Shown here piece after piece: positions 17,077-24,672 of a DNA stretch of 53,272 nucleotides (the stretch's first letter is position 1; each line of letters begins with the position of its first letter). Origin of the DNA: Nocardia asiatica NBRC 100129 (GTDB lineage: Bacteria > Actinomycetota > Actinomycetes > Mycobacteriales > Mycobacteriaceae); contig NZ_BAFS01000214.1 in NCBI RefSeq assembly GCF_000308415.1, positions 1-53,272 on the forward strand, in the 5' to 3' direction. The notes beneath the pieces are model-generated. The model saw nothing but the letters and a program-made list of their open reading frames with translations, ran no database searches and was not told where the DNA came from. The position numbers and the translations under genes are program-made.

Positions 17077-18225
17077 ATGGCCAAGACATTGCGCGATGCG
17101 ACAGCCGGAGTCGGCAAGATCGCCACCGACACGGCGAGCCGGGCCACCAAAGCCGCGACCGGGGCCGGATCGGCCGCCAAGAAGAAGGCCCCGCCGCCCA
17201 CACCCACCGGGCTGCTGCAACAGTCGATGCAGAACCTCGCCGGAACTTTGACCGAACGCGCGGTCGCGGGACTGACGAATCAGGTGTCGAAGACCGCGGG
17301 ACGGTTGACCGACTACGCCGAAGGCGGCGGGGGGAATCTGCTGGCGGCGGTGACGGGGGTGGAGAAGCTCGCCGGCGGCGCCTCGCCGCTCCAGGCGGCC
17401 ATGAGCGCGGGCAAGAGCAAGCTGGGCCACTCGCTGCGCGAGCAGTTCGAGAATGTGAAGGAGTCGCTGACCGGCGGCAAGGGCAAGGGCGGCGGCAAGA
17501 AGATCAAGCTGACCAATATCGTCGAGCACATCGACGTGGGCGTTCCGGTCGACCTGGCCTACGACCAGTGGACCCAGTTCGCGGACTTCCCGAAGTTCAC
17601 CAAGAAGCTCGAGCAGGTGGAGCAGGTGTCCGACGAGAAGCTCAGCTGGACCGGCAAAGTGTTCTGGTCCAGGCGCACCTGGGAATCGACCATTCTCGAG
17701 CAGGTGCCGTTCGAGCGGATCGTCTGGCGTTCCAAGGGCCACAAGGGCTACATCGACGGCGCGGTCAGCTTCCACGAGATCGCGCCGGGTCTCACCCGCA
17801 TCCTCGTGGTGCTGGAGTACCACCCCAAGGGCTTCTTCGAGAAGACCGCCAACATGTGGCGCGCGGCGGGCCGCCGATGCCGTCTGGAACTCAAGCACTT
17901 CCAGCGGCACGTGATGACCGAGGCCGTGCTGCACCCGGACGACGTGGTGGGCTGGCACGGCGAGATCCGCGACAGCGAAGTCGTGAAGGACGACGAGACC
18001 GCACGACGCGAGGAAGAGGAGACCGACGAGAACGAGGAAGCCGACCGCGAGCCGGACGAAGAGGAGCCGGACGAGGAAGAAGAAGACGAGACCGACGAGC
18101 AGGACGCGGACGAGCGAGACGAGGACGAGCCGGAGGAAGATCAGCGGCCGCGCCGTCGACCGGCCGCTCGCCGCCGCACCACGGTGACCCGCCGGTCGCG
18201 CGAAAAGCGAGGAGCAAACGCATGA
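17077..18225 (+). CDS. SRPBCC (START-like) domain protein of the gas vesicle locus, GvpZ-like
   Basis: 382 residues. N-terminal 140: Ala/Lys/Thr-rich helical region. From about 148 to 290 there is an SRPBCC/polyketide-cyclase-like domain: [53 protein letters not shown] and [14 protein letters not shown]. The last 75 residues are a long Asp/Glu tract followed by an Arg-rich end, the same block pattern as the preceding protein. This fits the SRPBCC protein (GvpZ) seen in actinobacterial gvp clusters. GAGGAG lies 9 nt before ATG 17077; the stop overlaps gvpA (ATGA). Confidence 0.85.
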   Translation: MAKTLRDATAGVGKIATDTASRATKAATGAGSAAKKKAPPPTPTGLLQQSMQNLAGTLTERAVAGLTNQVSKTAGRLTDYAEGGGGNLLAAVTGVEKLAGGASPLQAAMSAGKSKLGHSLREQFENVKESLTGGKGKGGGKKIKLTNIVEHIDVGVPVDLAYDQWTQFADFPKFTKKLEQVEQVSDEKLSWTGKVFWSRRTWESTILEQVPFERIVWRSKGHKGYIDGAVSFHEIAPGLTRILVVLEYHPKGFFEKTANMWRAAGRRCRLELKHFQRHVMTEAVLHPDDVVGWHGEIRDSEVVKDDETARREEEETDENEEADREPDEEEPDEEEEDETDEQDADERDEDEPEEDQRPRRRPAARRRTTVTRRSREKRGANA

Positions 18226-18632
18226 CCATCGAACCCGCAGGAGGCGCAGGCGGTGGCGGAGCAGGCACGATGGCCCGCCCGAATTCCTCCAGCCTGGCCG
18301 ACGTGATCGACACGATTCTCGACAAAGGCCTGGTCATCGACGCGTTCGCCCGCGTGTCGCTGGTCGGCATCGAACTGGTGACCATCGACGCCCGCGTCGT
18401 GGTGGCCAGCGTCGACACCTATCTGCGTTTCGCCGAGGCCGTCAACCGGCTGGAGATCTCCACCAGCGAGCCGAAGGGGCTGACCGACATCGTCGGCGAC
18501 GTCACCCAAGGCGCGGCCAAGCACAAGACGCAGGGCGCGCTCGAGGCCGCGGGCGAGAAGGTCATGGACTTCCTCGGTGACGTGCAGGACAAGCGCCAGA
18601 CCGCGAATCGTCCGAAACGCAGGGAGGGTTGA
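18222..18632 (+). CDS. gvpA: gas vesicle major structural protein GvpA
   Basis: 136 residues. After a Gly-rich 20-residue start comes the conserved GvpA core: [46 protein letters not shown] (quoted in part) and a helix ending FAEAVNRLE, about residues 20-75. This amphipathic helix-strand-strand-helix forms the ribbed gas vesicle shell. The C-terminal 60 residues, charged and helical, resemble the longer GvpA proteins of Streptomyces. Of the three GvpA-family proteins in the operon it best matches the structural type. Overlaps both neighbours (ATGA and TGATG). Confidence 0.9.
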   Translation: MTIEPAGGAGGGGAGTMARPNSSSLADVIDTILDKGLVIDAFARVSLVGIELVTIDARVVVASVDTYLRFAEAVNRLEISTSEPKGLTDIVGDVTQGAAKHKTQGALEAAGEKVMDFLGDVQDKRQTANRPKRREG

Positions 18633-19393
18633 TGACTACCGATCAAGCCGCCGTGTACGTCTACGGCATCGTGCCCGCCGACGTGGAGCCCGAGCCGCAC
18701 GCCACGGGTGTCGGCGACCCGCCGGGCGAGGTCGGGGTGGTGCGGCACGGCGAGATCGCCGCGCTGATCAGCACGCTCGAATCGGATCGGCCGCTGGGCA
18801 CGCCCGACGACCTCACCGCGCACGCCGAGCTGCTGGACGGCTCGGCCGCCGTCGCTCCGGTGCTGCCTCTGCGGTTCGGCGCGGTCATGACCGACGCGGA
18901 GGCGGTGGAGAACGAACTGCTCGGCGCGAACGAGGACGAGTTCCGCTCCGCGCTGGAGCAGCTCGAAGGCCGTGCGCAGTTCGTGATCAGAGGGCGCTAC
19001 GTCGAGGACACCATCCTGCGGGAACTGCTCGATGAGAACGCCCAGGCCGCCCAGCTGCGCGACGAGATCCGCGATAAACCCGAGGACGCCACTCGCAATG
19101 CCAGGATCGCGCTCGGCGAGCTGATCAATCAGGCGATCGAGGCCAAGCGAGCCGAGGACACCCGCCGGGTGGTCGCCGAGATCGAGCAGTTCGAGCCACT
19201 GATCAACCAGCGCGAACCCACGCACGAGGAGGAAGCGGTCCACGTCGCCGTGCTGGTGGAGCTGGCCCGGCAAGAAGAGTTGGAGGAAGCGCTGCGTCGG
19301 CTCGGCGAGGAGTGGGACGGGCGCGTGGAGCTGAACCTGCTCGGCCCCATGGCCGCCTACGACTTCGTCACCAAACGCACACCCGAGGAGTAG
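18632..19393 (+). CDS. gvpF: gas vesicle protein GvpF (GvpF/L family)
   Basis: 253 residues of the GvpL/GvpF family. The N-terminal alpha/beta domain starts VYVYGIVPADV, and the conserved VLPLRFGAVMTD sits near residue 77. A helical C-terminal domain ends with LNLLGPMAAYDFV, the family's typical closing strand. GvpF is a minor gas vesicle component that interacts with GvpA during assembly. The ATG at 18632 overlaps the gvpA stop by one base. Which of the two F/L genes is F and which L is taken from gene order. Confidence 0.9.
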   Translation: MTTDQAAVYVYGIVPADVEPEPHATGVGDPPGEVGVVRHGEIAALISTLESDRPLGTPDDLTAHAELLDGSAAVAPVLPLRFGAVMTDAEAVENELLGANEDEFRSALEQLEGRAQFVIRGRYVEDTILRELLDENAQAAQLRDEIRDKPEDATRNARIALGELINQAIEAKRAEDTRRVVAEIEQFEPLINQREPTHEEEAVHVAVLVELARQEELEEALRRLGEEWDGRVELNLLGPMAAYDFVTKRTPEE

Positions 19394-19396
19394 GGC

Positions 19397-19627
19397 ATGG
19401 GCTTGCTCTCGACGATCTTGACGTTGCCCATCGCGCCGGTTCGCGGCGTCATCTGGCTGGGCGAGGTGATCCAGGACCAGGTGGAGCAGCAAATGCACGA
19501 TCCCGCCAACATGCGGCGGGAACTCGAAGAGATCGATGCGGCCGCGGCAGCGGGTCAGCTGTCGGAAGAGGAGCGCAAACAAGCCCAGCAGGCGGTCCTG
19601 GATCGAATGACCGGCCCGCGGACATGA
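19397..19627 (+). CDS. gvpG: gas vesicle protein GvpG
   Basis: 76 residues, matching the GvpG family: MGLLSTILTLPIAPVRGVIWLGEVIQDQVEQ is the hydrophobic N-terminal half (only the first 20 residues are diagnostic), then a charged helix EEIDAAAAAGQLSEEERKQA. GvpG is a small accessory protein needed for gas vesicle formation, probably in the assembly complex with GvpF/L. It starts 3 nt after gvpF. Confidence 0.9.
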   Translation: MGLLSTILTLPIAPVRGVIWLGEVIQDQVEQQMHDPANMRRELEEIDAAAAAGQLSEEERKQAQQAVLDRMTGPRT

Positions 19628-19656
19628 GCGCGATCGACCGGAAGGAGTGACGCGCG

Positions 19657-19989
19657 GTGGCACGCAAGACCACTTCCGACGACTCGGAGGATGTGCGGTC
19701 GGCATCGGGCGAATCGTCTTCCAGCACACCGACCCGGGCCGCCGCGACAGCGGTCGCCCACCTGGTGGAGTTGACGTCCAAGCAGGTCGAGGGCGTGACG
19801 TCGATGGAACCGACGGAGGACGGCTGGCTGGTGGAGATCGAGGTGCTCGAGGATCGCAGGATCCCGTCGTCGGCGGACATCCTCGCGCTCTACGAGGTCG
19901 AGATCGATGTGGACGGTGATCTGCTGGCCTACCGCCGGACCAGACGCTATGCCCGCGGCAGCACCGACCTCGGAAGGGCGCAGCGATGA
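19657..19989 (+). CDS. gvpO: gas vesicle protein GvpO
   Basis: 110 residues; the GvpO family core lies in the second half: AAATAVAHLVELTSKQVEGV, then DGWLVEIEVLEDRRIP and LALYEVEIDVDGDLLAYRR near the end. The first 30 residues are Ser/Asp-rich and probably disordered. GvpO is found in archaeal and actinobacterial gvp clusters and is required for vesicle formation in haloarchaea. AAGGAG lies 10 nt before the GTG start. In Streptomyces gvpO opens the cluster, whereas here it follows gvpG. Confidence 0.9.
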   Translation: MARKTTSDDSEDVRSASGESSSSTPTRAAATAVAHLVELTSKQVEGVTSMEPTEDGWLVEIEVLEDRRIPSSADILALYEVEIDVDGDLLAYRRTRRYARGSTDLGRAQR

Positions 19990-20372
19990 CGGTGGTCGGC
20001 GGCGGATCGTCCGCACCGCAGCCGTTCGGCGGCGAGCATCATTCGACGAACCTCGCCGACATCCTCGAGCGGGTCCTCGACAAGGGCTTGGTGATCGCGG
20101 GCGACATCCAGGTGAACCTGCTCGACATCGAACTGCTCACGATCAAGCTGCGGTTGGTGATCGCGTCGTTGGAGACGGCCAAAGCGGTGGGGATCGACTG
20201 GTGGGAGACCGACCCCTGGCTCAACAGCAAGGCCCACACGCTGGAGCGGCAGGACCGCGATCTCGAACTCGAGAATCGGCAACTGCGCGACCGGATCGCC
20301 GAACTGGAGGCAGGCGGCGAACGCCGCGAACCCATCGAACGCCGCCGCGAGCCGAGGGAAGATCGACGGTGA
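19986..20372 (+). CDS. gvpJ: gas vesicle protein GvpJ (GvpA family)
   Basis: 128 residues with a GvpA-type core at about 20-65: TNLADILERVLDKGLVIAGD, IQVNLLDIELLTIKLRLVIA and a helix ending GIDWW. The C-terminal 50 residues form a charged coiled helix ending in Arg/Glu. The GD after GLVI and the following W-rich helix are typical of GvpJ, a minor structural homologue proposed to act at the vesicle tips. ATGA overlap with gvpO and GTGA overlap with gvpL. Confidence 0.88.
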   Translation: MTVVGGGSSAPQPFGGEHHSTNLADILERVLDKGLVIAGDIQVNLLDIELLTIKLRLVIASLETAKAVGIDWWETDPWLNSKAHTLERQDRDLELENRQLRDRIAELEAGGERREPIERRREPREDRR

Positions 20373-21160
20373 CCGATGGGCTCGGGGTCTGGCTGTACGC
20401 GGTGACGTCCGGTCGAGGCGGGTCGGCGGAACTGGGCGAGCTGACCGGAGTGGCCGGCGAGCCGGTGCGCTCGGTGGTCTCGGACGATCTGACCGCGGTC
20501 GTCGGCTCGGTGCCGCTGGAAGTGTTCGGGGAACAGCCGCTGCGGCGGCATCTGGAGGATCTCGACTGGCTGGAGGGCACGGCCCGCGCGCACGACGCCG
20601 TCGTGTCGGCCCTGGTGCGCCACGGTCCGACCGTCCCGCTCCGGCTGGCCACCGTCTTCCTCGGCGACGACCGGGTGCGCGACCTGCTCGAGCAGCGACG
20701 GGCGGACTTCGCCGAGGCGCTGGCGCTGGTGAGCGGCCGCACCGAGTGGGGGGTGAAAGCGTACGGCGATCGCGCCGCACTCACCGCAGCCGTGGCCGAG
20801 GCCCGCGCCGCGGAAGGCAGCGCGAAAGGCACGGGCGCGGCGTACCTGGCCAGAAGGCGCGCGCAATTGTCCGCGCAGGAGACCGTGGAACGCGACGCGG
20901 CGGAGCGCGCCGAGGCGATCCACACTCGCCTGGTGCACCACGCCGCGGCGGGACGACGTCAGGCGCTGACCGATCCGGCACTGAGTGGCCGCCGGGACTG
21001 GTTGGTGCTCAACGGGACCTATCTCGTGGACGACGATCGCGCCGACGACTTCGCCGCGACCGTCACCGCGCTCGGCGCCGAATTTCCCGGCATCCGGCTC
21101 GAACTCACCGGCCCCTGGCCGCCGTATTCGTTCGCGGGCGTGGAACGAGAACCGGCATGA
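20369..21160 (+). CDS. gvpL: gas vesicle protein GvpL (GvpF/L family)
   Basis: 263 residues, second GvpF/L family member. It has the N-terminal GVWLYAVTSG strand, LRLATVF near 92 in place of the RFGAV motif, WGVKAYGD near 126, an Arg/Ala-rich helical domain, and the closing LELTGPWPPYSF near the C-terminus. It contributes to the assembly complex with GvpF, G, J and K. GTG start overlaps the gvpJ stop; its own stop overlaps the next ATG. Confidence 0.9.
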   Translation: MTDGLGVWLYAVTSGRGGSAELGELTGVAGEPVRSVVSDDLTAVVGSVPLEVFGEQPLRRHLEDLDWLEGTARAHDAVVSALVRHGPTVPLRLATVFLGDDRVRDLLEQRRADFAEALALVSGRTEWGVKAYGDRAALTAAVAEARAAEGSAKGTGAAYLARRRAQLSAQETVERDAAERAEAIHTRLVHHAAAGRRQALTDPALSGRRDWLVLNGTYLVDDDRADDFAATVTALGAEFPGIRLELTGPWPPYSFAGVEREPA

Positions 21161-21372
21161 GCCGGGTCACCCAGAACGTCGACGGCGAGCGCCGCGTCGC
21201 GCTGGTCGACCTGCTGGACCGGGTGCTCGCCGGCGGTGTGATCATCTCCGGGGACATCAAACTCGCCATCGCGGACGTCGACCTGGTGCAGATCTCGTTG
21301 CGGGCGCTCATCTCCTCCATCAGCACGCTGTCCGGGCCACTCCGCGCGCCGGAAGCGCCCGGCGATGACTGA
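21157..21372 (+). CDS. gvpS: gas vesicle protein GvpS (short GvpA-family member)
   Basis: 71 residues, essentially only the GvpA-type core: VALVDLLDRVLAGGVIISGD, then IKLAIADVDLVQISLRALIS and a short helix. The GD after GVIIS groups it with the J/M/S minor proteins rather than with GvpA. It sits between gvpL and gvpK, as gvpS does in Streptomyces clusters, which is why the symbol is used. Its 3' end overlaps gvpK by 8 nt. Confidence 0.85.
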   Translation: MSRVTQNVDGERRVALVDLLDRVLAGGVIISGDIKLAIADVDLVQISLRALISSISTLSGPLRAPEAPGDD

Positions 21373-21670
21373 ATTCGGCGGCATCCCGCCGCGTATCGAC
21401 ACCGAACCCGAATCCGTCGAGCGCGGCTTGGTCAGCCTCGTCCTCACCCTGGTGGAACTCCTGCGGCAACTCATGGAGCGTCAAGCGCTCCGCCGAGTCG
21501 AAGCGGGCGACCTCACCGACACCCAGATCGAACGCATCGGCACCACCCTGATGCTCCTCGAACAACGCATGGAAGAACTACGCGACCACTTCGGCCTCAC
21601 CCCCGAAGACCTCAACATCGACCTCGGCCCCCTCGGCACCCTCCTCCCCCGCGACCCGCCCTCCGAATGA
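21365..21670 (+). CDS. gvpK: gas vesicle protein GvpK
   Basis: 101 residues matching the GvpK family: ERGLVSLVLTLVELLRQLME, QALRRVEAGDLTDTQIERIG, and the C-terminal FGLTPEDLNIDLGPLGTLL. It is a helical accessory protein needed for vesicle assembly. Last gene of the operon; its ATG lies within the end of gvpS, so translation is coupled. Confidence 0.93.
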   Translation: MTEFGGIPPRIDTEPESVERGLVSLVLTLVELLRQLMERQALRRVEAGDLTDTQIERIGTTLMLLEQRMEELRDHFGLTPEDLNIDLGPLGTLLPRDPPSE

Positions 21671-21743
21671 TCGTCGCGATCAACGGCACCCTCGCTGCGG
21701 CATCCGCCGCCTGAATCCGCCCGAAGACTCTCCACCGTGTTCC

Positions 21744-21761
21744 GCTGATCTCGGAATCAGC
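21744..21761 (+). terminator. short dyad after the gas vesicle operon
   Basis: GCTGAT and ATCAGC pair over a 6-nt loop about 75 nt after the gvpK stop. The stem is short and there is no T-run, so its role as terminator is tentative. Confidence 0.3.
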
Positions 21762-21884
21762 TGGTCTGGTACAGTTGGAGGCGCGCTGAAGAGGCGTAGG
21801 AAGCTGGGTTCAGGCCCTGCCGGTTCGCAACCGGGGTTTCCGCAGAAGCGAGGAGATTCGGGATTCACGCCCCGGTCGGCTGTA

Positions 21885-21923
21885 GCCGATAGCTCAAACA
21901 GTAGAGCCCCGCTTTGTAATCTT
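21885..21923 (+). pseudogene. tRNA-Thr(TGT)-like 5' fragment
   Basis: The string TAGCTCA-N4-GTAGAGC-N6-TTGTAA reproduces the D-arm and anticodon loop of a tRNA-Thr with anticodon TGT. The D-loop GG is missing, the D-arm to anticodon spacing is one base short, the anticodon stem does not pair, and there is no T-arm. It cannot be a working tRNA. It looks like a decayed tRNA end, perhaps left by an integrated element whose body is the adjacent lower-GC gene. Confidence 0.35.
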
Positions 21924-21925
21924 GC

Positions 21926-21948
21926 TGGGCAGCCTGTGCGGCTGCCCA
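21926..21948. terminator. strong hairpin between gvp operon and HEPN-type gene
   Basis: TGGGCAGCC (21926-21934) pairs perfectly with GGCTGCCCA (21940-21948) over the loop TGTGC, a 9-bp stem. It lies 5 nt beyond the stop of the minus-strand gene and after the plus-strand operon, so it probably terminates the minus-strand transcript and may serve both. Confidence 0.6.
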
Positions 21949-21953
21949 TCTCG

Positions 21954-22811
21954 CTATCTCATCGCTATTTCGGAACTCAACTCTGCATCCGTCAGTCCGA
22001 TGACACCGTAATGATGCCGCGCCACTCCCCGCGCTTTTCGCAGTGCGACCTTGATGTCATGCAGCACTTTGGGCTGGTCGGCAACGATCTCATCGACCAC
22101 CAGCGCAGCCCAGCATGTTCTGGGAAGGGCCGCTCGCAAACCGAGATTGGCCTCTCTGTCGAGACGCTTGGTGATCGCCAGAGCGGCGATCATCTCGCCG
22201 TGCCCGAAATCGATCCGGTCACCGATCCGGAGCGCTCGCGGATTGCGTTTGGCGAGGTCGAACCAGCCCTGCTCCTGCGAAGCCGTCCACTTGGCGAGCT
22301 CATCGTGCAGAACTTGCGTCACTGTGCTGCCGTTGTGAATCACGGCGTTGCGCATCAACCGCAGCACCGTCATGTACGACATCATGTCGGTGTCGAACGT
22401 ATGTCCGGTCGTGCGCTCGAAATCCGGATGTAGGCTGACCAGATTGCCCTTCGCGAGCACCTTCGAGCACAGATTGTTCTGCGCCAGCATCTCGATGCAT
22501 GTCCGCATGTAGTCCTCATGCAGCGACAGAACATATGGGACGGCCATCTTGCCCAGATGCGCATCCGCGCCGAGAAGGATCAGGCGGGCGTCATCGGACT
22601 TCAGGTTGAACCGCTGAATGTGATCGACCGCGGGAAACACCTCGGGGAGTAGCCGATCCGACCCCTCGGTCAGCCGCAGCAGATGAGCTGACAACTGAGC
22701 GCCCGCGAGTAGCGCCATCATCGCGTTGTTGGCCTCGGCCTTGCGCTCCTCGTACTCGCGAAAGGCTCGAAATCGAACCATCACGCCCCGCGCCGGGCCA
22801 CCTCTGCTCAC
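21954..22811 (-). CDS. unknown protein with a HEPN-type R-N-x3-H motif
   Basis: 285 residues, not recognised as a named family. It is mostly helical, without signal peptide or membrane segment. Around residues 151-160 it reads RLMRNAVIHN, that is R154-N155-x3-H159, the Rx4-6H motif of HEPN domains; many HEPN proteins are RNases in toxin-antitoxin, abortive infection or CRISPR systems. A long helix precedes the motif, as HEPN requires. Codon use and GC are visibly lower than in the flanking genes, which suggests horizontal transfer. GTG 22811 has AGAGGGGG 5 nt upstream. No obvious antitoxin or partner gene is adjacent. Confidence 0.75.
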   Translation of the reverse strand: MSRGGPARGVMVRFRAFREYEERKAEANNAMMALLAGAQLSAHLLRLTEGSDRLLPEVFPAVDHIQRFNLKSDDARLILLGADAHLGKMAVPYVLSLHEDYMRTCIEMLAQNNLCSKVLAKGNLVSLHPDFERTTGHTFDTDMMSYMTVLRLMRNAVIHNGSTVTQVLHDELAKWTASQEQGWFDLAKRNPRALRIGDRIDFGHGEMIAALAITKRLDREANLGLRAALPRTCWAALVVDEIVADQPKVLHDIKVALRKARGVARHHYGVIGLTDAELSSEIAMR

Positions 22812-23115
22812 TGATCCCCCTCTTGCTGCGACTCATTCGGGGCTCTGCGCCCACGGCCGAAGGCAGACTCCCCGCAGCCCGCCGGGTATTCTGCCGGACT
22901 TCAGCGCAGTTGTCCGCAACGAGCCGACCGCGAACGCGCTGATCACCGACGAACTACCGGGCCGAAGGCCCTCCGAGAAGTGCCGTTGATATCGGGGTCG
23001 ACGAGGGCTCGAGTTCTTGGTCCCCCGGATTAGATGCCGAGCGTCTGTCGGCCGATCGCGTGGATCCGAGTCGAATCCCGAGGCATGGTCCAGATGCGGC
23101 AGGATTGGGGTCATC
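22812..23115. other. intergenic, no gene recognised
   Basis: About 300 bases between two divergent genes. It contains a small GGGCC-GAA-GGCCC hairpin near 22961-22973. A short open plus-strand frame ending at 22989 could be the tail of a gene cut by the inserted HEPN-type gene, but it is too short to identify. Confidence 0.4.
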
Positions 23116-23844
23116 ATGACCGGCAACGACGATCTATCACCGGGTACCAGACGGCTGCACATCGCACGGCTCGTGCTGTTCGCGGCGTTCCTGGCCGGGA
23201 TGTTCTATCTCGTCGCCGTCGCACGGGTGATCGACGTCGAGGGTGTGCGCGGCGTGGTCGCGGCGACGGGGCCGGTGGCGCCGTTGGTGTATGTGGTGGC
23301 GTCGGCTGCGCTCGGGGCCGTTTTCGTCCCGGGCCCGCTGCTGGCCGCTGGGAGCGGTCTGCTGTTCGGGCCGCTGGTGGGGACGTTCGTGACGCTGGGC
23401 TCGGCGGTGGGCACGGCGATCATCACCAGCTCCCTCGGGCGGCGGGCGGGCCGCGAGAGCGCGCGCGGGCTGCTCGGCGCACGACGCGCCGAGCGTATCG
23501 ACGCGCAGCTCCAGCGGCGCGGCTTGTGGGCTGTGGTCGGGCAGCGCTTCGTCCCGGGCATCTCGGATGCGCTCGCTTCCTACGTGTTCGGGGCATTCGG
23601 GGTTCCGCTGTGGCAGATGGCCGTCGGCGCGTTCATCGGCTCGGCGCCGCGCGCGTTCGTCTACACCGCGCTGGGCGCCTCGATCGGCGACCTGTCCGGC
23701 CCGCTGGCCTACACCGCGATCGCGGTGTGGTGCGCCACCGCCGTCATCGGAGCCTTGGCGGCACACCGCGGATATCGGAGCTGGCGCGGCGCACGTCGCG
23801 AGCGCGCGGCAGTGCCGGATCGCGCTCTGGAGCCGGACAGCTGA
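23116..23844 (+). CDS. TVP38/TMEM64 family (VTT domain) membrane protein
   Basis: 242 residues with about five hydrophobic segments. The VTT/SNARE-associated (DedA-related) core runs from about residue 60 to 185: VFVPGPLLAAGSGLLFGPLV, then an amphipathic helix with RRAGRESARG, and VGQRFVPGISDALASYVFGA, which holds the conserved R-F-x-P-G motif. Family members reside in the cytoplasmic membrane and are linked to lipid or ion translocation. The specific substrate is unknown. The short basic tail is cytoplasmic. No strong ribosome binding site; GGGG lies near the ATG. Confidence 0.88.
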   Translation: MTGNDDLSPGTRRLHIARLVLFAAFLAGMFYLVAVARVIDVEGVRGVVAATGPVAPLVYVVASAALGAVFVPGPLLAAGSGLLFGPLVGTFVTLGSAVGTAIITSSLGRRAGRESARGLLGARRAERIDAQLQRRGLWAVVGQRFVPGISDALASYVFGAFGVPLWQMAVGAFIGSAPRAFVYTALGASIGDLSGPLAYTAIAVWCATAVIGALAAHRGYRSWRGARRERAAVPDRALEPDS

Positions 23845-24062
23845 GATCGCGCTCCGAAGCCGGACGCTGAGTCGGTGCTACGCCGCAGGTGGGGGGCGGG
23901 CACCGGCTGCCAGCGGCGAAGCCGAGCGGACCGTGGGGTGCCCGGTCGCTCGTCTGCCCCGGCGACACGGCGAGTACGAGACCCTCGAGCAGACGGCGGC
24001 GGCGGTCAGGTCGGCGTGCAGGCGAAGAATCCGACCGGACCGGCGCTGGCGAGGAGCCCGTC

Positions 24063-24509
24063 CTACGCGCAAGGCGGGGCGGGTGCGTCGACGAACAATG
24101 GCTGACCGGCGGGTGGGGCGTAGACGACATCGAGCACGAGCGGTTCGGCGCCGAGGTTCAGACCGACGTGGACGTTCCATTCGCCCGCGGGCTCGTAGAT
24201 GAACTCGCCGGTGCGATAGACCGGAGCGTCGCAGTCGGGGCCGGGATGGGTGAGCGTGCCCGAGCGGACGAAACCGAAGACCGGGCCGAGGTGGTAATGC
24301 CAGCCGGTGGAGCCGCCGGGGCCGATCGTGATCTCGCGCACGACCAGATCGGTGCCCGCCACGAACGGAAGCAGTCCGGCGGGAATCCGGGCCTGACCGA
24401 GGGTGACGGCGGTGATGTCGCTACCGGGCGTCGCGTCGGCGTGCGCCGCACTCACCAGCGCGCCGGCCAGGACGACCGGCACCGCGGCGACGCGGAGAAA
24501 GAGCGTCAT
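24063..24509 (-). CDS. secreted cupin-domain protein
   Basis: 148 residues. The first 25 form a signal peptide (RVAAVPVVLAGALVSAAHADA, cleavage likely after AHA). The rest is a single cupin: ITIGPGGSTGWHYHLGPVFGFVRSG near 61-85 with HYH metal ligands, and EFIYEPAGEWNVHVGLNLG with the second-motif His. It is probably exported and could bind a metal; catalytic activity cannot be predicted. A TANNNT box lies exactly 6 nt before the ATG, so the mRNA is probably leaderless. Divergent from the TetR regulator gene. Confidence 0.85.
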   Translation of the reverse strand: MTLFLRVAAVPVVLAGALVSAAHADATPGSDITAVTLGQARIPAGLLPFVAGTDLVVREITIGPGGSTGWHYHLGPVFGFVRSGTLTHPGPDCDAPVYRTGEFIYEPAGEWNVHVGLNLGAEPLVLDVVYAPPAGQPLFVDAPAPPCA

Positions 24510-24515
24510 CCCCGC

Positions 24516-24521
24516 AGCCTA
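24516..24521 (-). promoter_or_regulatory. -10 box (TAGGCT) 6 nt before cupin start
   Basis: On the minus strand TAGGCT is followed by GCGGGG and then the ATG at 24509, the spacing expected for a leaderless transcript. No separate Shine-Dalgarno role is likely, since GGGG abuts the ATG. Confidence 0.4.
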
Positions 24522-24660
24522 GCCACGGCGGTGGCGCACCGGAACGGATCTTCGCCGCCAGGGCGATCTCCGCGTTCGGCGACCGCGGCCGCCTCGCTGG
24601 AGCGACATGCCGCCCGGCAACGCTCCCGTCATGGTGAGTATCCACGATCAGCGCAGGGGA

Positions 24661-24666
24661 TACCGT
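24661..24666 (+). promoter_or_regulatory. -10 box (TACCGT) 6 nt before tetR-type gene start
   Basis: TACCGT, then ACGTAG, then GTG at 24673. This is the same TANNNT-N6-start layout found at several other genes in this window. The box is also within a small ACCGTACGTAGGT dyad that could be the regulator's own operator. Confidence 0.45.
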
Positions 24667-24672
24667 ACGTAG

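Noticed and set aside
21885..21948. Functional tRNA-Thr gene
   Set aside because: Missing D-loop GG, unpaired anticodon stem, wrong spacing and no T-arm; listed as a fragment only.
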